Positions 1 to 7,988 of a stretch of 64,000 bases of DNA are shown here, in pieces. Numbering within the stretch: the first letter of the stretch is position 1; each line of letters opens with the position of its first letter. The DNA comes from UBA11222 sp049323435 (GTDB lineage: Bacteria; Pseudomonadota; Alphaproteobacteria; UBA11222). The stretch is taken from NCBI GenBank assembly GCA_049323435.1, contig JBMOMX010000013.1, positions 62,001-126,000 on the forward strand. Reading direction: 5' to 3'. A program made the translations under genes and the position numbers. The notes below the pieces were generated by a model. It made no database searches. It was not told the DNA's origin and was given only the letters and a program-made list of their open reading frames with translations.

Positions 1-1
1 C

Positions 2-166
2 CTGCGCCACTGGCAGGAGAATTTCCAAAATAAATGGTCAGAAATTGAAAAACTTGGATTCGACACCCGTTTTCGCCGTATGTGGACCTATTATCTGTCC
101 TATTGCGAAAGCGGGTTTGCATCCGGCAATACAGATGTCGCGCAAATTTCCCTGGCCCGCGCGTGA
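2..166 (+). CDS. Cyclopropane-fatty-acyl-phospholipid synthase-like protein, C-terminal end (partial)
   Basis: An open frame runs in from the left edge and ends at TGA 164-166, giving the last 54 residues of a protein. The segment contains FDTRFRRMWTYYLSYCESGF, followed by SGNTDVAQISLAR. This is the typical C-terminus of CFA/mycolic-acid SAM-dependent methyltransferases, which transfer a methylene or methyl group from SAM to the double bond of membrane phospholipid acyl chains. The SAM-binding part lies outside the window. The stop is only 8 nt before the MFS carrier start, so the two genes are probably cotranscribed. In proteobacteria CFA-like methyltransferases often sit with such carriers; that link is inferred from family knowledge. 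Confidence 0.8.
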   Translation: MRHWQENFQNKWSEIEKLGFDTRFRRMWTYYLSYCESGFASGNTDVAQISLARA

Positions 167-174
167 CCGCTAAT

Positions 175-1548
175 ATGCCTGACGCCGGGGAAAAGGATAT
201 ACCGCCGCACAGGCGCAGTTTGACCATTGGCGGCTATATCGCGTATGGCCTTCCCGCCTTGCCCATCGCCGCATTTGCATTGCCGATTTATGTCTATATT
301 CCGCCATTCTATGCACAGGAGCTGGGCATCAGCCTTGCCGCGATTGGCACAGTTCTGACCCTGGCGCGGATTATTGATGCGTTTTCCTGGCCGGTGATTG
401 GCATTCTGTCCGACCGGCTTGCAACACGCTGGGGACGGCGTAAACCGTGGGTCGCGTTTAGTTCTCCATTCATATTGGCGGCCGCGATCATGTTGTGTAT
501 ACCGCCGCCCGGGTCCGGCAGCCTGTATCTTTTCACCTGGAGTGTCGTCATCTATCTTGCCTCTTCCGCGCTGACGCTGCCGCATACTGCATGGGGCGCG
601 GAACTGTCGGGGGACTATCACGAACGATCCAGCATTGTGGCGTGGCGCGAGGGGCTGACCGTGGTTGGCACCCTGGTTGCCACCATGATTCCTTCCATTG
701 TCATCAGGTATGCGGAAAATGATGCGCAACTGCCGCTGATTGGCATTACAGTTTTTGCTGGGATCATGCTGCCGTTCAGCATTACGCTTTGTTTGCGCAA
801 TGTGCCGGAAACGCCGCATCTGAATTTCGGGCAGCATAACTGGCGCAGCGGATTTCAGATTATCCTGAACAATCATCCCTTCAAAATGCTGCTGGCGGCT
901 TTTTTGTTGAATGGCGTTGCCAACTCGCTGCCTGCAACATTGTTTCTGTTATTTGTAACCCATGTGCTGGATGCGGCCGGACATCAGAGCATATTGCTGT
1001 TTGCCTATTTCGCGGCCGGCGTAATTTCTGTTCCGCTCTGGTTGCGCCTTGCCAAACGCTTCAGCAAGCACCGGGTCTGGGGCTCCTCGATGCTGTGGTC
1101 ATGCCTGATTTTTGCATGGGTGCCATTTCTTGGGCTGGGTGATTTCTGGCCCTTCCTGCTGATCTCAATTTTCAGCGGCTTTGGCCTTGGGGCCGATATG
1201 GTTCTGCCCGCATCCATGCAGGCCGACGTGGTGGATGCAGACACCATGCAGAGCGGTCAGCAGAGAACCGGGCTATATTTCGCATTATGGGGCGTTGCAA
1301 CCAAATTGTCGCTTGCGGGCGCCATCGGCATTGCCTTTCCCCTGCTGGACTATATCGGCTTTGACGCGCAGGCCAGCAATAATGGCGGCACGGCGCTGCT
1401 TGGCCTGGCGCTGCTCTATAGTATCGTGCCAGTCGTGCTGAAAATTCTTTCAGCCATACTGATCTGGAATTTTCCCATCGACGCCGAAACCCAGGCCCGT
1501 ATACGCCATGAAATCGAACAGCGCAGCACCAGCAATCATCTGGTATAG
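175..1548 (+). CDS. MFS transporter, GPH (glycoside-pentoside-hexuronide):cation symporter-like
   Basis: A 457-residue integral membrane protein with about 12 hydrophobic segments. A cytoplasmic-loop signature GILSDRLATRWGRRKPW, the MFS motif A, follows the second helix, as in the MelB/GPH branch (MFS_2). The ATG at 175 is chosen because it follows the stop of the upstream CFA synthase-like gene by 8 nt and gives the usual family length. An upstream in-frame start at 82 would overlap that gene and add a hydrophilic tail unlike the family. There is no obvious ribosome-binding site, so translation may be coupled. The substrate cannot be read from the sequence; the lipid-methyltransferase context makes a sugar substrate uncertain. 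Confidence 0.85.
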   Translation: MPDAGEKDIPPHRRSLTIGGYIAYGLPALPIAAFALPIYVYIPPFYAQELGISLAAIGTVLTLARIIDAFSWPVIGILSDRLATRWGRRKPWVAFSSPFILAAAIMLCIPPPGSGSLYLFTWSVVIYLASSALTLPHTAWGAELSGDYHERSSIVAWREGLTVVGTLVATMIPSIVIRYAENDAQLPLIGITVFAGIMLPFSITLCLRNVPETPHLNFGQHNWRSGFQIILNNHPFKMLLAAFLLNGVANSLPATLFLLFVTHVLDAAGHQSILLFAYFAAGVISVPLWLRLAKRFSKHRVWGSSMLWSCLIFAWVPFLGLGDFWPFLLISIFSGFGLGADMVLPASMQADVVDADTMQSGQQRTGLYFALWGVATKLSLAGAIGIAFPLLDYIGFDAQASNNGGTALLGLALLYSIVPVVLKILSAILIWNFPIDAETQARIRHEIEQRSTSNHLV

Positions 1549-1557
1549 CATTACAGC

Positions 1558-2784
1558 CTATGAGATCAGCGCCTGATAGGTCAGGACTTTCATTTCGCGC
1601 CGCAACGGATAGCTGGATGACGGCATCAATTGCGTCATTAAAATACCGGTCAATTCTTCCTGCGGGTCGATCCAGAACATGGTGCTGGCCATGCCGCCCC
1701 AGGCATATTCGCCGGGTGTCCCGATAACCTGCGCGCGGGATGGGTCCAGCATCACGGAAAAGCCAAGACCAAAACCAATACCGTCATAGCTGGTTTCGCT
1801 GAACACCGCCTGACCCATGCTGGTCAGATCGCCGCCGGACGGCAGATGATTGCACGTCATATAGTCAACCGTCTTGCGGCCCAGAAGGCGGGCGCCATCC
1901 AGTTCGCCCCGGTTCAGCAGCATGCTGCAAAATCGCAGATAATCCGCTGCGGTTCCCGCAAGGCCGCCGCCGCCCGAAAGGAACTGGCGCTGTTTCAGAT
2001 AACGGCTGGTTGCAGGTGCATCCGCTATCTGCAAACTGCCATCCTTGCGTTTCGAGTAATTGGTTGTCAAACGGCCGGCATCCCTAGCGGGCACAGTAAA
2101 ACCCGTGTCCACCATGCCGAGCGGGTCAAAAATCCTTGTCCGGAAAAATTCATCCAGCGGCATGCCCGCAATCACCTCAACCAGATGCCCCAGAACATCC
2201 GTGGACATGGAATAGTTCCAGCGCGTTCCCGGCTGAAACTGCAATGGCATTTCGGCCAGTTTCAGCATGAAATCGGCGGTCGAAAGTTCTGTCGTGCCGC
2301 CATCCAGTCCGTTCAGACGGTACATGGCGTCCACCGGCGATGTACCCATAAAGCCATAAGTCAGGCCGGAAGTATGCGTAAACAGATCGCGGAAGGTAAT
2401 TGCCCTCTCCGCCGCCGCCGTTTCCGGCTTGCGCGCCGTGCCGCCGGTGAACACCTGCATATCCGCAAATGCCGCAAGATAACGGCCAATCGGATCATCC
2501 AGTTGAAACCGGCCTTCTTCATACAGCATCATCGCGGCGACCGATGTGACCGGCTTGGTCATGGAATAGATGCGAAAAATAGCATCCGGCTCCAGCGCCC
2601 GGCCCGAATCAATATCCATCTTTCCGCGCACATCCAGCCAGGCCAATTGCCCCTTGCGCGCCACCAGAGTCAGCACGCCGGAAAGCTTGCCTTCGTCAAT
2701 ATATTTCTGGAAATGCGGGCCGATACGCGCCAATCGTTTGGAGCACAACCCCACACGTTCCGGTTCGGCATTGACTTTTAACAT
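1558..2784 (-). CDS. Serine hydrolase of the beta-lactamase/class C (EstB-like) family
   Basis: A 408-residue protein with the penicillin-binding/class C beta-lactamase fold. The nucleophile tetrad SMTK lies at about residues 74-77 (IYSMTKPVTSV) and the second catalytic tyrosine at about 191 in WNYSMSTDVLG. A GGGGLAGTAADYLRF segment is typical of the esterase branch. No signal peptide is visible, so a cytoplasmic esterase or transesterase is more likely than a periplasmic beta-lactamase. The third residue of the YxN motif is Met, as in many EstB-like esterases. The gene converges on the MFS gene with 9 nt between stops. Substrate unknown. Confidence 0.88.
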   Translation of the reverse strand: MLKVNAEPERVGLCSKRLARIGPHFQKYIDEGKLSGVLTLVARKGQLAWLDVRGKMDIDSGRALEPDAIFRIYSMTKPVTSVAAMMLYEEGRFQLDDPIGRYLAAFADMQVFTGGTARKPETAAAERAITFRDLFTHTSGLTYGFMGTSPVDAMYRLNGLDGGTTELSTADFMLKLAEMPLQFQPGTRWNYSMSTDVLGHLVEVIAGMPLDEFFRTRIFDPLGMVDTGFTVPARDAGRLTTNYSKRKDGSLQIADAPATSRYLKQRQFLSGGGGLAGTAADYLRFCSMLLNRGELDGARLLGRKTVDYMTCNHLPSGGDLTSMGQAVFSETSYDGIGFGLGFSVMLDPSRAQVIGTPGEYAWGGMASTMFWIDPQEELTGILMTQLMPSSSYPLRREMKVLTYQALIS

Positions 2785-2854
2785 AAGTCTCTCCGTCTAT
2801 AATATTTATGGACTACACTAATAGAGCTTCACGACAATTCAAAGGCCGATCACC

Positions 2855-3970
2855 ATGGCAATTGCGCCTGATAAACGATCCGGAAAATTTCTGATGGCGC
2901 GCCGGCGCGCCCCCGCCGGAAGCCAACCCGGCATCCTCATTGCAGACCCCGCCGCGCCCGCGCCTGTCATCCGCATGATTACCTATGACACGGAGGCAAT
3001 GAATGACATCGCCATTTCCGATACCGCGGCGCTGCGTGATGCGCTGGCGCGCAAACGCGAGGTGACATGGATAGACGTTTCCGGCCTGGGCGATGTCCAG
3101 ATATTGCGGGAAATTGGGGGGCTGTTCGGGCTGCACGGGCTGGCGCTGGAAGATGTCATCAATGTGCATCAGCGCCCCAAGATTGAGGATTATCCGGACC
3201 ACACCTTTATTGTCATGCAAATGTCCGAAGTCACGGATGATTTCGTTCCAGAACAGTTTTCCATCTTCCTGGGCAAGGATTTTGTCCTGAGCTTTCAGGA
3301 AAAACCGGGCGACTGTTTCGACATGGTCCGTACACGTCTTAATCAGCCGGGCAGCCGTATCCGCAATGAAGAGGCCGATTATCTTGCCTATGCGCTGATC
3401 GATTCGCTTACCGATTCCTATTTTCCCATTCTGGAAAAATATGGCGAGGCAATCGAGGTGCTTGAAGATAAAATCCTGAACGGGGCCGATCTGCACGCTA
3501 TGCGCGATGTTCACACGATCCGGCGTAAACTTATGCAGATAAGGCGCGCGGTGTGGCCGCTGCGCGATGTGCTGAATATTCTGGCGCGTGAACGGTTGCC
3601 GTTCATTTCAGACCGCACCCGGGTTTATTTTCGCGACTGCGCCGACCATTGCATTCAACTGATCGACATTGTGGACACTGCGCGCGAACTGGTGGGCAGC
3701 ATTTCCGATCTATATCATTCTGGCGCCAGCGTGCGGATGAATGAAATCATGACAGTGCTGACCATCATCGCCACCATCTTCATTCCGCTGGGTTTCATCG
3801 CCAGCCTGTATGGCATGAATTTCGACACACAGGTTTCGCCCTGGAACATGCCGGAGCTGGAATGGCGTTATGGCTATCTGTTTTCGCTTGGGCTGATGGG
3901 CGCGACCGCGTTCGGGATGCTCGGCTATTTCTGGCGCAAGGGCTGGATTCTGCGCCGGTTCCGGCGTTAA
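2855..3970 (+). CDS. CorA-family divalent metal ion transporter
   Basis: A 371-residue protein with the CorA layout. It has a long acidic and helical cytoplasmic domain containing LALEDVINVHQRPKIEDY. Two C-terminal transmembrane helices follow, the first ending in the family hallmark YGMNFDT (GMN) at about residue 323. CorA proteins are pentameric Mg2+ (also Co2+/Ni2+) channels of the inner membrane; some relatives (ZntB) move Zn2+. The N-terminal 35 residues are basic and poorly conserved, so the true start could be slightly downstream. It is divergent from the serine hydrolase gene. Metal specificity is not decided by the sequence. Confidence 0.9.
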   Translation: MAIAPDKRSGKFLMARRRAPAGSQPGILIADPAAPAPVIRMITYDTEAMNDIAISDTAALRDALARKREVTWIDVSGLGDVQILREIGGLFGLHGLALEDVINVHQRPKIEDYPDHTFIVMQMSEVTDDFVPEQFSIFLGKDFVLSFQEKPGDCFDMVRTRLNQPGSRIRNEEADYLAYALIDSLTDSYFPILEKYGEAIEVLEDKILNGADLHAMRDVHTIRRKLMQIRRAVWPLRDVLNILARERLPFISDRTRVYFRDCADHCIQLIDIVDTARELVGSISDLYHSGASVRMNEIMTVLTIIATIFIPLGFIASLYGMNFDTQVSPWNMPELEWRYGYLFSLGLMGATAFGMLGYFWRKGWILRRFRR

Positions 3971-3977
3971 AGCGCCG

Positions 3978-5060
3978 TTATAGCGCCTTCGCCACCGCGT
4001 CACAGAATTCGGTTGTACTTGATTTTCCGCCCTGATCCGGGGTCAGGAACCGGCCCTCGGCGTAAACTTTTTCGACCGCCTTCACCAGGCGCGCCGCCTT
4101 CTCAGCGAAGCCCAGATATTCCAGCATCATGGCGGCGGAAAAAATCGTGGCGGTCGGATTGATGATGTTCCTGCCCATAATGTCAGGCGCCGAGCCATGC
4201 GCGGATTCAAAATAGGCATAGTCCTTGCCGTAACAGCCGCTGGGGCAAAGGCCCAACCCGCCGATCACCCCGCCAGCTGCATCGGAAAACAGATCGCCAT
4301 ATAAATTGGGCAGCACGATCACGTCAAAATCATGCGGCTTGACGATCAGCTTGTGCACCAGATCATCGGCCAGCAGGGAATCGAAACGCACATCGGGATA
4401 TTTTTTCGCGGTTTCACGCGCCACTTCCAGAAAATAACCATCGGCGACGGGCGAAATATTATGCTTGGTGCCGCTGGTGACATGCGGGCGTTTGCCGCTG
4501 ATGGCGGCGCGTTTCAGCGCCAGTTCGCAGGAAAATTCCGTAACCTGCCGGGTGCATTCCTCGGTGATGATCTTCAGCGCATATTTGCCCTTGCCCATTT
4601 CCTGCACCGGTTTGCGGTGCAGGCGGCTGACAAAATTAATCGGCGCGAGATCGGCAATATCGCCCTCGACGCCGACATAGGTGTCCTCCATATTTTCGCG
4701 CACAATCACCAGATCAATACCCTGCGGATTTTTCAGCGGGCTGTTGCAGCCCGGAAACCAGCGCGCCGGGCGCACATTGGCATAAGTTTTCTTGCCCCAG
4801 CGCAAATGCCGCATCGCGCCCATACTGGCGCCATTGGTCGAGCCGAACAGCGTGCAGTCGGCATTGTCGATGGCATCCTGCGCCTCCTGTGGGAACGGAT
4901 GGCCGCATTTATCAATGCCCGCCTGCCCCACCGGCGGCGTGTCCCATTCAATGGGCAGCTCCATCCGGTCAAGCAGGGCGACGGTCGGATGAAACGCCTC
5001 GGGCGCCGCATCCTCGCCGGGAATGAGCACGACTTTCTTGGAATTGCTGCTTTTCGCCAT
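3978..5060 (-). CDS. Isocitrate/isopropylmalate-family NAD(P)-dependent dehydrogenase
   Basis: A 360-residue beta-decarboxylating dehydrogenase. It shows VIVRENMEDTYVGVEG (substrate arginine and the family ENxE region), NLYGDLFSDAAGGVIGGLGL (Mg-binding aspartates) and FESAHGSAPDI near the nucleotide site. The ATG at 5060 (MAKSSNSKKV) is preferred because AAGGAAC lies just upstream; a longer frame to 5111 would overlap the upstream gene. It starts 19 nt after the amidohydrolase stop, so the two form an operon. The substrate may be isocitrate, isopropylmalate, homoisocitrate or tartrate-like; pairing with an amidohydrolase rather than leu genes argues against leucine synthesis. Confidence 0.85.
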   Translation of the reverse strand: MAKSSNSKKVVLIPGEDAAPEAFHPTVALLDRMELPIEWDTPPVGQAGIDKCGHPFPQEAQDAIDNADCTLFGSTNGASMGAMRHLRWGKKTYANVRPARWFPGCNSPLKNPQGIDLVIVRENMEDTYVGVEGDIADLAPINFVSRLHRKPVQEMGKGKYALKIITEECTRQVTEFSCELALKRAAISGKRPHVTSGTKHNISPVADGYFLEVARETAKKYPDVRFDSLLADDLVHKLIVKPHDFDVIVLPNLYGDLFSDAAGGVIGGLGLCPSGCYGKDYAYFESAHGSAPDIMGRNIINPTATIFSAAMMLEYLGFAEKAARLVKAVEKVYAEGRFLTPDQGGKSSTTEFCDAVAKAL

Positions 5061-5079
5061 CTGTCTGTTCCTTACCCGG

Positions 5080-6201
5080 TCAGGCCGTGAGGTTAAAGGC
5101 GCGCACCGCATTGTCCCACAGGATTTTGCGTTTCGCGCTTGCGGAGATCGGCTGATCGGTCAGGCTTTTCATGCCCCAGGGGAAAGTTCCGTCCGGGTGC
5201 GGATAATCGGTGTTGAACAGGAAATAATCCTCGCCCACCAGATCAATCGCCGCGCCCAGCGTGCGTTCATCGCCGCGCGCCGCGACAAAGAAATTCTGCT
5301 TGAAATATTCCGTCGGGTTCTTGTGCATATGGGGATGTTCCGCCTTGCCGGAAAAATCATAATGCTGCTCCATGCGTTGCAGCCAGTACGGCGTCCAGCC
5401 CGCATCCGCCTCGACATGCACAATGCGCAGTTTGGGGAAATTTTCAGCAACCCCAAACCAGATCAGCCCGGCCATCGCCGACATGGCCTCGAACGGATGC
5501 GACAATATATGCCCCGCGGTGTGGCTTTCCATCCGGTCGCCGAAAGATGGAATGCGCGGCGAGCCGCTGTCATGCAGGCTAAGCGGTTTGCCCAGCTTTT
5601 CCACCACGGCCCAGAGCGGCCAATAATCCTGATGGTGCAGATTGCGCCCGCATACCGGATTGGGCCGCACATAGTAGGAGACGGCGCCATTGGCGGCGGC
5701 GCGTTTGGCCTCCTCGATCGCCAGATCCGGGGCCTGTAGCGGCAGCATCGCCGCCCAGCGCAGCCGCGCCGGATCTTTCGAGCAATATTCCCGGCTCCAG
5801 TCATTATAGGCGCGGCAGATGGCGGCCAGCAGTTCGGGGTCCTTGAATTCGCGCCCCAATATCTGGCCGCCAATTGTCGGGTACATGATCTGGATATCCA
5901 CGCCCTCTTCGTCCATATCCATCAGGCGGCTTTCGGGACTGAAACGGGTGTCGCGGGCGCGCTTGAAACGCCGCATCGCCTTGTCCACGGCCTCCAGGAA
6001 TTCCGGCGCATGCATCGGATAATGGCCTTCTTCCTCTGGCGGCTGCACCGGCTCACCCTCCACGCAGAACAGCTTGCGGCCTTTATATTCGGCGGGTTTC
6101 GGCTCGCGCCCCTTGAATGGCGCATCAATATAATCCGACCAGACCGCCTGATTTTCCATCTGGTGGCAATCGGTATCGACGATTTTGTATCCATCGCGCA
6201 T
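5080..6201 (-). CDS. Amidohydrolase family protein (amidohydrolase 2, ACMSD-like)
   Basis: A 373-residue TIM-barrel metal-dependent hydrolase/decarboxylase. The N-terminal metal motif is the DTDCHQ variant (KIVDTDCHQME); later conserved parts are HVEADAGWTPYWLQRME and FNTDYPHPDGTFPWG (the conserved aspartate of the superfamily). The ATG at 6201 is chosen because AAGGGAG lies 8 nt upstream; ATGs at 6240 and 6267 lack such a site. Relatives include 2-amino-3-carboxymuconate-semialdehyde decarboxylase and many uncharacterised carboxylate decarboxylases. Together with the downstream dehydrogenase it suggests turnover of a carboxylated or hydroxylated acid; the exact reaction is unknown. Confidence 0.85.
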   Translation of the reverse strand: MRDGYKIVDTDCHQMENQAVWSDYIDAPFKGREPKPAEYKGRKLFCVEGEPVQPPEEEGHYPMHAPEFLEAVDKAMRRFKRARDTRFSPESRLMDMDEEGVDIQIMYPTIGGQILGREFKDPELLAAICRAYNDWSREYCSKDPARLRWAAMLPLQAPDLAIEEAKRAAANGAVSYYVRPNPVCGRNLHHQDYWPLWAVVEKLGKPLSLHDSGSPRIPSFGDRMESHTAGHILSHPFEAMSAMAGLIWFGVAENFPKLRIVHVEADAGWTPYWLQRMEQHYDFSGKAEHPHMHKNPTEYFKQNFFVAARGDERTLGAAIDLVGEDYFLFNTDYPHPDGTFPWGMKSLTDQPISASAKRKILWDNAVRAFNLTA

Positions 6202-6328
6202 GGCGTATCTCCCTTGACCGGTGTTCTTGTTAACCGCCATTTCATAGGTACGGGTTAACCCTGTCAAGCGTGACAGGAAGACGTATTTCCTTTACGCTGT
6301 TATACAGGGTTGATTTTAGGGGGATGTA

Positions 6329-7051
6329 ATGGTCGGAACGGTAGAACAGTTAAAGGAAGTATATTTCGGTGGAGACCCCCATCCCAACAGTATATTTGAA
6401 GAAACAGTACTAAAACACCTCAAGCCGTCGGACACGATACTGGATATCGGCTGTGGCCGCACCGCCCCTAACCTTAGAAACATGCGGGGCAAGGCCGCGC
6501 GTCTTATTGGCATTGAATTGGTGGATTTCACCCCGGAAACAAAAGCGTTACCGGATCTGGAACTGCATAATAATGACATGGCCAACCTGGTGGATATTGC
6601 GGATGCCAGCATCAATCTGGCCTATTGCCGCAGCGTGATGGAGCATATTGAGCGTCCGGAGCAATGTTACCGGGAAATGTATCGCGTACTGAAACCGGGC
6701 GGAAAATTTATCTTTTTGACGGCCAATATCTGGGATTATGCCTCAATCATTGCCATGTTGGTCCCAAATGCGCTGCATCCGCTTATCGTCAACCGCACTG
6801 AAGGGCGCGAGATGGAGGACACCTTCCCCACCCAGTATCGCACCAACAGCCGCAGAAAAATCACCCGGCTCTGCCAGGATAGCGGGCTGAAAATCGAGCA
6901 TTTCGAATATCTTGGCCAATATCCAAATTATTTTATGTTTAACCGCTATGCATTTTTACTCGGTTCAAAATATGAATTGTTCCTGCGGCGTCATCCATCG
7001 CTGCACTGGTTGCGGGGATGGATATTGGCAGTAGTGTCAAAGCCAGGTTAA
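6329..7051 (+). CDS. Class I SAM-dependent methyltransferase
   Basis: A 240-residue protein with a Methyltransf_11-type Rossmann fold. Motif I is ILDIGCGRTAPNL near residue 40, an acidic IELVDF strand follows, and VMEHIERPEQCYREMYRVLKPGGKF is typical of the post-II/III region (split here as MEHIERPEQ and LKPGGKF). AGGGGGA precedes the ATG. The C-terminal part is aromatic-rich and may contact lipid or a membrane. It is divergent from the amidohydrolase gene and sits 36 nt upstream of a BKACE gene, so it may be cotranscribed with it. The substrate is not identifiable. Confidence 0.85.
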   Translation: MVGTVEQLKEVYFGGDPHPNSIFEETVLKHLKPSDTILDIGCGRTAPNLRNMRGKAARLIGIELVDFTPETKALPDLELHNNDMANLVDIADASINLAYCRSVMEHIERPEQCYREMYRVLKPGGKFIFLTANIWDYASIIAMLVPNALHPLIVNRTEGREMEDTFPTQYRTNSRRKITRLCQDSGLKIEHFEYLGQYPNYFMFNRYAFLLGSKYELFLRRHPSLHWLRGWILAVVSKPG

Positions 7052-7087
7052 GCTGTTCCCACAAAGCAGAAAGAGGGAGGCACAAAG

Positions 7088-7978
7088 ATGGCGCACAAAA
7101 CCTGGCTGGAAGTGGCGGTCAACGGCCCGTGGGGCAAACGGGTGCAGCCGCATCTTCCTGTGACGGTCAAGGAAATTGTCGCCGACGCACTGGCCTGCAT
7201 CAAGGCTGGCGCCGCGATCATTCATTTTCATTCCTATGACGAAGCCACCGGCAAACAAAAAGACGATCCCGAACTTTACGCCGCCATTGTTTCTGGCATC
7301 CGCGAACAGAGTGACGCCATTATCTATCCGACCCTGCCTGCGGATGGCGGCGCGGATTTTGGCGGCGCGCCGGGCAAAGACCGGTTCGCGGCAGTCAAGG
7401 GGCTGGCGGAGCGGGGATTATGCGAATGGGGCGCGCTGGATCCCGGTTCGATGAATTTCGCCCATGCCGGGCAATTGAAATCCGGTCAGGATGGATTTTT
7501 ATATACAAATACGCCCGCCCATATTCGCGCGGGCCTAAAATTTTCCGCCGAACAGGGCGTGCCTATGGCCTATGCCATTTACGAGCCGGGATTTATCCGC
7601 ATGGGGGCGCGGCTGGCCGCCGAGCAGCCCAAAGCCGGGCAGCCTATTTACCGGCTGATGTTCAGCGACCATTTCACGTTCAGTTTTCCGCCGCGCGGCT
7701 ATGCGCTGACGGCGTTTCATGAGCTGCTGAAGGAAGAAGCCCCGCATGCGCCCTGGATGATTTCCGGGTTGGATGTGGACCTTTCGCCGATTCTTGCCGA
7801 TGCCGTGCGCCTGGGCGGGCATGTGCGGGTGGGCCTGGAAGATGCCCGCCACGGCAGCCCATTGACCAATGCGCGGATCACCGAAGCCGCAGTAAAGGCC
7901 ATTTTGGCAGCGGGCGGCAGTCTTGCAAGCCCATCCGAGGTGCGCGCTACATTACAGGCGGCACGCAAGGCGGCGTGA
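7088..7978 (+). CDS. BKACE family (DUF849) beta-keto acid cleavage enzyme
   Basis: A 296-residue protein of the family whose founder, 3-keto-5-aminohexanoate cleavage enzyme (Kce), condenses a beta-keto acid with acetyl-CoA to give acetoacetate and a new acyl-CoA. The Zn ligands are seen as IIHFHSYD with His46 and His48, exactly at the Kce positions. VNGPWG near residue 12 and HVRVGLEDA near the C-terminus are also family motifs. A strong site, GAGGGAGG, precedes the ATG. A second, more divergent BKACE gene lies at 58657-59520. The neighbouring thiamine-diphosphate lyase and CoA transferase suggest a shared acyl-CoA catabolic role; the keto acid substrate is unknown. Confidence 0.92.
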   Translation: MAHKTWLEVAVNGPWGKRVQPHLPVTVKEIVADALACIKAGAAIIHFHSYDEATGKQKDDPELYAAIVSGIREQSDAIIYPTLPADGGADFGGAPGKDRFAAVKGLAERGLCEWGALDPGSMNFAHAGQLKSGQDGFLYTNTPAHIRAGLKFSAEQGVPMAYAIYEPGFIRMGARLAAEQPKAGQPIYRLMFSDHFTFSFPPRGYALTAFHELLKEEAPHAPWMISGLDVDLSPILADAVRLGGHVRVGLEDARHGSPLTNARITEAAVKAILAAGGSLASPSEVRATLQAARKAA

Positions 7979-7988
7979 TGACGCAAAG